Part shown: in pieces, positions 1-4,810 of the stretch
Position numbering within the stretch: position 1 is the first letter of the stretch
How the letters are laid out: each line of letters begins with the position of its first letter
Source: Bacteroidales bacterium
Lineage (GTDB): Bacteria; Bacteroidota; Bacteroidia; Bacteroidales; JAADJA01
Reading direction: 5' to 3'
Assembly (NCBI GenBank): GCA_029934735.1
Contig: JAOZLR010000019.1
Location: 1 to 18,880, forward strand
Length of the DNA: 18,880 bases
Made by a program: the position numbers and the translations under genes
The notes under the pieces: generated by a model
The model's database searches: none
The model's input: only the letters and a program-made list of their open reading frames with translations
Told to the model about the DNA's origin: nothing

Positions 1-90
1 ACATCATTATATGTAATATCGAACTCAGGGGATAACAATGTGTGGTGGTGTGAGATATCCCCTTGCAATTATGACTGGCAATACTATTAA
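1..90 (+). CDS. Possible C-terminal end of an upstream gene (partial)
   Basis: Frame 1 is open from base 1 to a TAA at 88-90, giving about 29 residues that end in ...CEISPCNYDWQYY. The residues are rich in Trp, Tyr, Cys and Asn, which looks more like the end of an extracellular protein than random translation. The gene would start outside the window and I do not recognise the family. A stretch this short can be open by chance, so this is tentative. Confidence 0.35.
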   Translation, partial: TSLYVISNSGDNNVWWCEISPCNYDWQYY

Positions 91-170
91 ATTGCAGGAT
101 TAAATCCTACCATTATTAAGTTCGGGATTAGGCTGTCACACCTTGCTTTCGCTTAAATCCCGAACAGCCT
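61..170 (+). other. Structured spacer with competing inverted repeats
   Basis: Several inverted repeats are packed here. TGCAATT (64-70) pairs with AATTGCA (90-96). AGGAT (96-100) pairs with ATCCT (104-108) and competes with the first hairpin. GTTCGGGATT (120-129) pairs perfectly with AATCCCGAAC (156-165), and AGGCTG (130-135), inside that loop, can pair with CAGCCT (165-170) beyond it, a pseudoknot-like order. No T-tract follows, so it is not a textbook terminator. It may be the 3' end of the upstream transcript or a repeat element. Confidence 0.4.
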
Positions 171-206
171 GCAAGAATAATAATAACCACTATCCAATTT
201 CTAAAC

Positions 207-214
207 TACCTTTG
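207..214 (+). promoter_or_regulatory. Bacteroidota -7 box for the DMT permease
   Basis: TACCTTTG matches the TAnnTTTG consensus of the Bacteroidota primary sigma factor and lies 20 bases before the ATG at 235, implying a short leader. I see no convincing TTTG -33 element upstream. Confidence 0.5.
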
Positions 215-234
215 CACCGTAAAAAGCAAATGGA

Positions 235-1143
235 ATGGCAAAAAGCCCCTCAATAAAAGGTTACTTCTGGGTATTCATTTCGGTGATTGCCTTGTCGAAT
301 GTTTATATATTCAGTAAGGCAGCCCTGAATGAGGTGCATATTGCCCAGTTCGGGGTATATTGGTTCGGGCTTGGTATGTTGTGGAATCTTTTATTTACAG
401 CAAAAACATGTAAGCTATCAACCATTCGTAAAATTAATTTGAAAACGGCCGGCATCCTGAGTGTAATAGGTATTTTAGAGACTGCTGCCACTACTCTGTT
501 TTTTCTTGCTTTGTTTACAATTGAGAACCCTTCCGTCACATCATTTCTCGGGAATATGGGGCCTATTTTTGTTACAATTCTCGGTGTGTCATTACTCAAA
601 GAACGATTCAATTATATTGAGTTTTTAGGCATGGTAATAACAATTATCGGAGCCTTTATAATTAGCTATCGAGGATCAGATACAATGGGAAACCTGTTTA
701 TTAATGGTACCGGATATGTTGTACTTGCATCACTGATTTTTTCTTTTTCAACAATTATTGTGAAGAAAAATGTCGGGACAAAATTATCACCAGCCATCAT
801 CTCATTAAACCGCACAATTTATCTTTTTGTTTTTGCATTGGTAATGCTACTCGTTTTCCAAAAATCATTTGCTATTCCTGGGTCAGCGCTGATTAATATT
901 ACAATCGGCTCAGTACTAGGGCCATTTCTAGCCGTTGTTGCCGGATATAATGCCCTGAAGTATATTGAAGCATCCAGAGCCTCAATGCTTGGTAGCACCA
1001 AGAGCCTGTTCGTCCTGTTTGGTTCATTTCTGTACTTTCATCATCTTCCTCAAACTATACAAATCATTGGCGGGATGCTGACAATAATCGGTGTACTTCT
1101 TATTTCGTTCGGGAAACTAATTTTGAATAAAAAACAGGGTTAG
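235..1143 (+). CDS. DMT-superfamily permease, EamA family
   Basis: This 302-residue protein is almost entirely hydrophobic, with about ten predicted membrane helices arranged as two EamA halves (roughly residues 8-140 and 150-292). That matches the duplicated 10-TM architecture and usual length (about 290-310) of drug/metabolite transporters. The second half has the familiar pattern of a conserved Gly/Pro-containing helix (GSVLGPFLAVVAGYNALKYIEA) followed by a Ser/Thr-rich helix near residue 250. It is an inner-membrane exporter or importer of small metabolites. Substrate cannot be read from sequence, because EamA proteins cover amino acids, nucleosides and others. It stands alone, with a -7 box before it and a hairpin after it. 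The ATG at 235 is the natural start, a few bases after the inferred transcription start. Confidence 0.85.
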   Translation: MAKSPSIKGYFWVFISVIALSNVYIFSKAALNEVHIAQFGVYWFGLGMLWNLLFTAKTCKLSTIRKINLKTAGILSVIGILETAATTLFFLALFTIENPSVTSFLGNMGPIFVTILGVSLLKERFNYIEFLGMVITIIGAFIISYRGSDTMGNLFINGTGYVVLASLIFSFSTIIVKKNVGTKLSPAIISLNRTIYLFVFALVMLLVFQKSFAIPGSALINITIGSVLGPFLAVVAGYNALKYIEASRASMLGSTKSLFVLFGSFLYFHHLPQTIQIIGGMLTIIGVLLISFGKLILNKKQG

Positions 1144-1189
1144 AAGTCTTTATCAAGTCTTTCTTTTTAATCCCACATATCCATATCAC

Positions 1190-1211
1190 GGTGCTCTGCA
1201 CCTTATTTTAG
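1190..1211 (+). terminator. Probable terminator after the DMT permease
   Basis: GGTGC (1190-1194) and GCACC (1198-1202) form a five-base-pair stem with a TCT loop, followed by TTATTTTA. The stem is short and the U-tract is interrupted, but it lies 47 bases after the permease stop and before the next promoter. Confidence 0.45.
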
Positions 1212-1238
1212 GATTGAATCTTTTTCTATAAATATTGC

Positions 1239-1251
1239 GCAACTCCGTTGC
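1239..1251 (+). promoter_or_regulatory. Palindrome GCAAC-TCC-GTTGC, candidate operator
   Basis: A perfect inverted repeat with five-base arms and a three-base centre lies about 32 bases upstream of the -7 box of the C69 peptidase gene. The same arms, GCAAC-N3-GTTGC, occur at 4786-4798 in front of the GH92 gene. This could be a shared regulator site; the regulator is unknown. Confidence 0.35.
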
Positions 1252-1282
1252 TTTTTTACTAAAAAGCAATACATATATTGTG

Positions 1283-1290
1283 TAATTTTG
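1283..1290 (+). promoter_or_regulatory. Bacteroidota -7 box for the C69 peptidase
   Basis: TAATTTTG matches TAnnTTTG. Transcription would begin near 1296, downstream of the TTG at 1288 that opens the longer reading frame. This supports translation from the ATG at 1312. Confidence 0.5.
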
Positions 1291-1311
1291 TCGAAATACA
1301 AATATACGATT

Positions 1312-2787
1312 ATGAAATATCACCTTACTAAATTTTATCTGACACTAATATTTTTTTCTTTTGCTCTGTTATTAAATGCCCAGACAAATGAAGAAAAAGA
1401 TTTTAACTGCTTTTCTATTCTTATCGGTAGTAAAGCAACAGCCGATGGATCCGTGATGTTTGCACATAATGAGGATGACTTTGGCGAAAGGGTTGTTAAC
1501 TGGTACAGGGTTCCTGATAACCATCCAGGAGATGATAGTGATTCAATAATCCTAAAACGTAAAGGAAAAATTAGTCAGTCAGGAGAGACCCTCAGCTACC
1601 TGTGGCTTGAAATTCCTGAGCTGGAATTTTCCGACAGCTATTTTAATGAATATGGTGTTATTATCGCTTCAGATGCTTGTGTATCACGGGAGGATGAGCC
1701 TCAACTCACAGACGGCGGAATAGGTTATTGGTTGCGCAGGGCAATGGCAGAAAGGGCAAGGAGTGCGAGAGAAGCTGTAAAAATCGGCGGAAAGCTTGTG
1801 GATGAGATGGGGTATGCTTCATCAGGCCGGACATACTGTATTGCTGACCCAAATGAGGCCTGGATGCTTTCGGTTGTCAAAGGAAAACACTGGATTGCAG
1901 AGCGTATTCCTGATAATCAGATAGCAATAATTCCAAATTATTATACTATCACAACTGTTGACCTTTCGGATACTGTTAATTTTCTTGGCTCACCGGATAT
2001 TGTTGAATATGCTGTTGAAAAAGGTTGGTATAATCCTGAGACAGATGGAAAATTCAATTTCAGAAAAGCATACAGCGACCAGGGAAATCTACAATCTCTC
2101 GGTAATAAGGCACGACACTGGATAACCTTAAACGCATTGTCAGAAAAGCAGTATGATATTGATGATAAATTCCCATTCTCATTTGTACCGAAAAATAAGG
2201 TTGAATTGCAGGATATTTATCAAACTCTCAGAAATCACTACGAAGGGACTGAGCTGGATATAACAAACGGGTTTACTGAAGGAAGTCCTCATCACCAAAA
2301 GGCAATGTCTGTTTGCTCAAGCACCAACCAGTATGGTTTTGTTGCTCAACTGAGAAATTGGATGCCGGTTGAAGTAGGAGCTGTTTTGTGGATCGCTCCA
2401 CGCCGACCCTGTACAGAACCTTTTGTGCCGGTCTATTCCTGTTTACTTTCAGTGCCTGATAATTTTGCAGTTACAGATTACAAATCAGCTCTTACCAATC
2501 ATTTTAATAAGATTGACGATTTTGAAGAGTATTCCAAAAATCAGGAATATGTATTATTTGGGAAAAAAGCTGCTGTGATTGATGAGAATTATGGCAAACT
2601 GATATCGCCGGTTAAAAAATCAATTGAGGAGTTGGAAGATGAATTGATCTCAAATCAGGCAGGCTTTGAAAAGAAGATGCTTAAAACATACAACCGTAAA
2701 CCAGAGCAGGCAAAGGAATTATTGACGGAGTATTCATTAAAACAGATTTTGAAGGCACGGAACATAGCACGGAAAAGTGTGAAATAA
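1312..2787 (+). CDS. Secreted C69-family dipeptidase
   Basis: Read from the ATG at 1312 the protein has 491 residues. The frame extends eight codons further upstream to a TTG, but that codon lies inside the promoter -7 box. Residues 1-23 form a signal peptide ending ...LLLNAQ. Next is the family signature around Cys33: NCFSILIG, then ATADGS and AHNEDD. In peptidase family C69 (PepD-type, Ntn-hydrolase fold) this Cys becomes the N-terminal nucleophile after removal of the preceding peptide, so residues 24-32 would be a short propeptide. A later conserved segment reads STNQYGFVAQLRNWMP. The enzyme would cleave dipeptides or small amides outside the cytoplasm. Length fits the family. Related Ntn amidohydrolases (acyl or bile-salt amidases) are less likely because of the C-x-x-x-L-x-G...DGS pattern. 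Confidence 0.85.
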   Translation: MKYHLTKFYLTLIFFSFALLLNAQTNEEKDFNCFSILIGSKATADGSVMFAHNEDDFGERVVNWYRVPDNHPGDDSDSIILKRKGKISQSGETLSYLWLEIPELEFSDSYFNEYGVIIASDACVSREDEPQLTDGGIGYWLRRAMAERARSAREAVKIGGKLVDEMGYASSGRTYCIADPNEAWMLSVVKGKHWIAERIPDNQIAIIPNYYTITTVDLSDTVNFLGSPDIVEYAVEKGWYNPETDGKFNFRKAYSDQGNLQSLGNKARHWITLNALSEKQYDIDDKFPFSFVPKNKVELQDIYQTLRNHYEGTELDITNGFTEGSPHHQKAMSVCSSTNQYGFVAQLRNWMPVEVGAVLWIAPRRPCTEPFVPVYSCLLSVPDNFAVTDYKSALTNHFNKIDDFEEYSKNQEYVLFGKKAAVIDENYGKLISPVKKSIEELEDELISNQAGFEKKMLKTYNRKPEQAKELLTEYSLKQILKARNIARKSVK

Positions 2788-2842
2788 AACGGCTAAGCAT
2801 TATTTTGATGTACTGGACGGCTAAATATTTTTTTAAACAGCA

Positions 2843-2890
2843 ATCCTGAAAGGATTTAACGTGAATAGCCCTGTACGAAGTGCAGAGAAA
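2843..2890 (+). repeat. REP-like intergenic element with two GAA-loop hairpins
   Basis: Between two convergent genes lie two small hairpins that both have a GAA loop: ATCCT-GAA-AGGAT (2843-2855) and CTGTAC-GAA-GTGCAG (2871-2885, one wobble pair). From memory, sequences of this pattern (a GGATT hairpin, then a GTGAATA spacer, then a second hairpin) recur between genes in many Bacteroidota genomes. Only one copy is visible here, so repetition is not shown by this window. Confidence 0.4.
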
Positions 2891-2902
2891 GAACAATAGA
2901 AA

Positions 2903-2932
2903 TAAAAAAAAGAACCCCCGTACGGGGTTTCT
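2903..2932 (-). terminator. Rho-independent terminator of the arsC operon
   Basis: Read on the minus strand, AGAA-A-CCCC pairs with GGGG-G-TTCT around a GTAC loop (nine positions with one A-G mismatch, 2932 to 2911), followed by a run of seven or more T. The hairpin includes two of the three bases of the arsC stop codon (2933-2931). Confidence 0.8.
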
Positions 2933-3347
2933 ATGATTTAATTTCCTGTAAAAATTTTCCAAATTGCTCTTTTATCTGATCTCTGACTTTCCGGTAAATG
3001 GGTAAAATTTCATCGGGAGTTCCCTTCGCATCTACCGGATCTTCAAATCCAATATGACGTCTGTGCTTAACTTGGCCTGCAAAAACTGGGCATACCTCTT
3101 TAGCCCCATCACAAACGGTTATAACATAGTCAAACTCTTCTTCAGTAAACAGGTCAGCAGATTTAGGAAAGCCGCTACTGATATCTATTCCTTCTTCTTC
3201 CATAACCTTGATAGCATAGGGGTTTACTTTCCTTTCAGGTTTTGTACCTGCCGAGTATATTTTAAATTCGGGAGCCCACTGCTTTAAAAATCCTGCAGTC
3301 ATCTGGCTTCTGCATGTGTTCCCTGTGCAAAGAATTAATATCTTCAT
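2931..3347 (-). CDS. arsC: Thioredoxin-type arsenate reductase (ArsC, LMW-PTP fold)
   Basis: From the ATG at 3347 the protein has 138 residues, close to the usual 130-140. It opens with the low-molecular-weight phosphatase P-loop: Cys7, then TGNTC, then Arg13-Ser14 (CX5R). Cys79 and Cys86 in TVCDGAKEVCP match the relay cysteines of the Staphylococcus aureus pI258-type enzyme, and Asp103-Pro104 is the general-acid loop. It would reduce arsenate to arsenite in the cytoplasm using a Cys7-Cys79-Cys86 cascade regenerated by thioredoxin. The frame opens at 3389, 14 codons earlier, but a weak -7-like element (AAAATTTG, minus strand 3376-3369) lies between, so the inner ATG is preferred. It is the last gene of an apparent three-gene operon. 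No arsR or arsenite efflux gene is in the window. Confidence 0.85.
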   Translation of the reverse strand: MKILILCTGNTCRSQMTAGFLKQWAPEFKIYSAGTKPERKVNPYAIKVMEEEGIDISSGFPKSADLFTEEEFDYVITVCDGAKEVCPVFAGQVKHRRHIGFEDPVDAKGTPDEILPIYRKVRDQIKEQFGKFLQEIKS

Positions 3348-3414
3348 ATTACTATTATCTGAATTAAACAAATTTTGAATTTTAGTCATCGGGATTGGCA
3401 GTCCCCAGGCGGCA

Positions 3415-3663
3415 TCACTCCTTCTTAAACGCTTTCAAAATCATTTTCTTCTCAGGAATATATCCTCTCCCTACTTTTTTAAAGTTAATAAAGATACTCG
3501 GCAAAATCCAGGTTCTATAATGGATAAATTCCTTCAAAGAAGTTATCACAAATATTTCGGCTTCGATGTTGTTTTCTTTGATGAAAGTTTCAAAAAAAAT
3601 GATAAAGCGCCTGCATTTAGGACACTTCCTGCTTGGACACAATATTTCAATTCTATTTTTCAA
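3415..3663 (-). CDS. Small thioredoxin-like protein (CPKC)
   Basis: This 82-residue protein has a thioredoxin-fold layout: a first beta strand IEIL, a redox motif CPKC (Cys14, Cys17; Cys9 is extra), a helix, a second strand, then the cis-Pro strand WILPSIFIN (Pro55). Size and pattern resemble small Thioredoxin_3/TM0996-type proteins. No signal peptide is seen, so it is probably cytoplasmic. The first codon is TTG; the only nearby upstream ATG is out of frame and reaches a stop after two codons. A purine-rich AAAAGGAAG just before the TTG supports this start. It lies 31 bases after the CDF gene and before arsC, so it could be a dedicated reductant for ArsC, but that is inference from position. 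Confidence 0.7.
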   Translation of the reverse strand: MKNRIEILCPSRKCPKCRRFIIFFETFIKENNIEAEIFVITSLKEFIHYRTWILPSIFINFKKVGRGYIPEKKMILKAFKKE

Positions 3664-3666
3664 TAT

Positions 3667-3675
3667 CTTCCTTTT
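3667..3675 (-). promoter_or_regulatory. Shine-Dalgarno-like site for the TTG start
   Basis: On the minus strand AAAAGGAAG ends three bases before the TTG at 3663. Most genes in this window lack such a site, so it helps choose this non-ATG start. Confidence 0.5.
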
Positions 3676-3694
3676 AATTCATGCATTCAATAAT

Positions 3695-4588
3695 TCACAC
3701 ATTATTATTTATCAACTCCTTATTGTCATCAACCGTATACTCCGGCTGGATATTATAATGCCCGATTTTCTGCTTTTTAAGAAGAGTTTTAATCTCCTTT
3801 AATATATCCTCAAATTCCGAAATTCGGATATTCTTCTCCAAATCAACGTGCGCTTCAAATATAATTTCATGTTCATCAAGCTGCCAAACATGGATATGGT
3901 GAATATTTTTAATTCCGTTTATCTTTTGAACTGCAGAAGCAATCTCCTTAATATCTATAGATTTAGGAGTAAACTGCATCATTATTTTGAGAGTATCTGT
4001 AAAAATCGACCAACTGCTATAGATTAAATAGGCTGCAATAGCAAGCGAAAGTATGCCGTCAACCCAATACCAACCCAGGTATTTAATGGCAAAGCCACCT
4101 GCCAGAACAGCAATGGATGTCAACATATCAGTGAACAGATGAAGATAAGCAGATTTGATATTTATACTGCCTTGTGCATCCTTTTTAATAAGAAGAACGG
4201 AAAGACCATTAAGCAAAATGCTAAGTCCTGCCAGCCAAATTACAATAGTCCCCTCAATGGGTGTCGGATTTATCAGCCGTTCAACCGATTCGCTGGCGAT
4301 CACTACAGCAATAACGATTAAGGTAAAGGAATTAATAAAAGCGGCAAATATTTCAGCCCTCTTAAAGCCGAAGGTATGGTTAATAGTTTGTTCGCGATTA
4401 GTCAACCGTTTTGCCACCCAACTGATAATCAATGACAGAACATCACTAAAATTATGAGCAGCATCCGAAAGCAAAGCCATACTTCCTGAAATAACTCCTC
4501 CAATAACCTGTGCAATTGTTATTGCCAGGTTCAGGACAATCGTAATCCCAAGATTTTTTTCATTTATTTCGTGATGATGATGCGACAT
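3695..4588 (-). CDS. CDF-family divalent metal cation efflux transporter (CzcD/ZnT-like)
   Basis: The 297-residue protein starts MSHHHHE, a short metal-binding tail, and then has six membrane helices and a cytoplasmic C-terminal domain (from about residue 205). The transport site is visible as two HxxxD pairs, His45/Asp49 (HNFSD, helix 2) and His150/Asp154 (HLFTD, helix 5), the arrangement of Zn/Cd-transporting CDF proteins. The C-terminal domain carries HHIHVWQLDEHEIIFEAHV, typical of the dimerising metallochaperone-like fold. It would export zinc or cadmium from the cytoplasm in exchange for protons. It is the first gene of the minus-strand operon with the thioredoxin-like gene and arsC. 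Its promoter region faces the GH92 gene. Specificity beyond Zn/Cd-like ions is inferred. Confidence 0.9.
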   Translation of the reverse strand: MSHHHHEINEKNLGITIVLNLAITIAQVIGGVISGSMALLSDAAHNFSDVLSLIISWVAKRLTNREQTINHTFGFKRAEIFAAFINSFTLIVIAVVIASESVERLINPTPIEGTIVIWLAGLSILLNGLSVLLIKKDAQGSINIKSAYLHLFTDMLTSIAVLAGGFAIKYLGWYWVDGILSLAIAAYLIYSSWSIFTDTLKIMMQFTPKSIDIKEIASAVQKINGIKNIHHIHVWQLDEHEIIFEAHVDLEKNIRISEFEDILKEIKTLLKKQKIGHYNIQPEYTVDDNKELINNNV

Positions 4589-4625
4589 AGCTGATTAGAG
4601 TATCTGGTTTTCTGCACAAACAGTT

Positions 4626-4657
4626 TGCCTTTTATAAAATAAAAAAATGCCTTTTTA
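4626..4657. repeat. Direct repeats TGCCTTTTA in the CDF leader
   Basis: TGCCTTTTA (4626-4634) and TGCCTTTTTA (4648-4657) are spaced 22 bases apart, about two helical turns, between the inferred CDF transcription start and its ATG. They may be operator half-sites, or just AT-rich coincidence. Confidence 0.25.
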
Positions 4658-4669
4658 TTTAATTACAAA

Positions 4670-4677
4670 CAAAGGTA
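4670..4677 (-). promoter_or_regulatory. Bacteroidota -7 box for the CDF-Trx-arsC operon
   Basis: On the minus strand TACCTTTG (4677 to 4670) matches TAnnTTTG and would give a leader of about 75 nt before the ATG at 4588. No clear -33 TTTG is seen at the expected spacing. Confidence 0.5.
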
Positions 4678-4784
4678 AAGCAAAAATGTTTGATGGAGAA
4701 TGAAGTTGTATGTTGGTGATTATAAATAATCTTTCATCCTTGTCAATATAATTTCAAATGTTTCTACATTATTAATCATTTTTC

Positions 4785-4799
4785 TGCAACTTTGTTGCA
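4785..4799 (+). promoter_or_regulatory. Palindrome TGCAAC-TTT-GTTGCA over the GH92 promoter
   Basis: A perfect six-base-arm inverted repeat includes CAACTTTG (4787-4794), a one-mismatch match to the -7 box, with the ATG following at 4811. A protein bound here would block transcription. The core GCAAC-N3-GTTGC is shared with the site at 1239-1251. Confidence 0.4.
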
Positions 4800-4810
4800 A
4801 AATACAAAAT

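Noticed and set aside
303..611. Minus-strand open frame of 102 codons inside the DMT permease
   Set aside because: It lies opposite a well-supported membrane protein, has no promoter, and its residues show no recognisable domain; it is a shadow frame.
2916..2927. CCCCGTACGGGG as a regulator-binding palindrome
   Set aside because: With the flanking pairs and the T-tract on the minus strand it is better explained as the stem of the arsC terminator.
2681..2962. Minus-strand frame of 93 codons between the C69 and arsC genes
   Set aside because: It crosses the arsC terminator and the REP-like element and translates to low-complexity hydrophobic text; not a gene.
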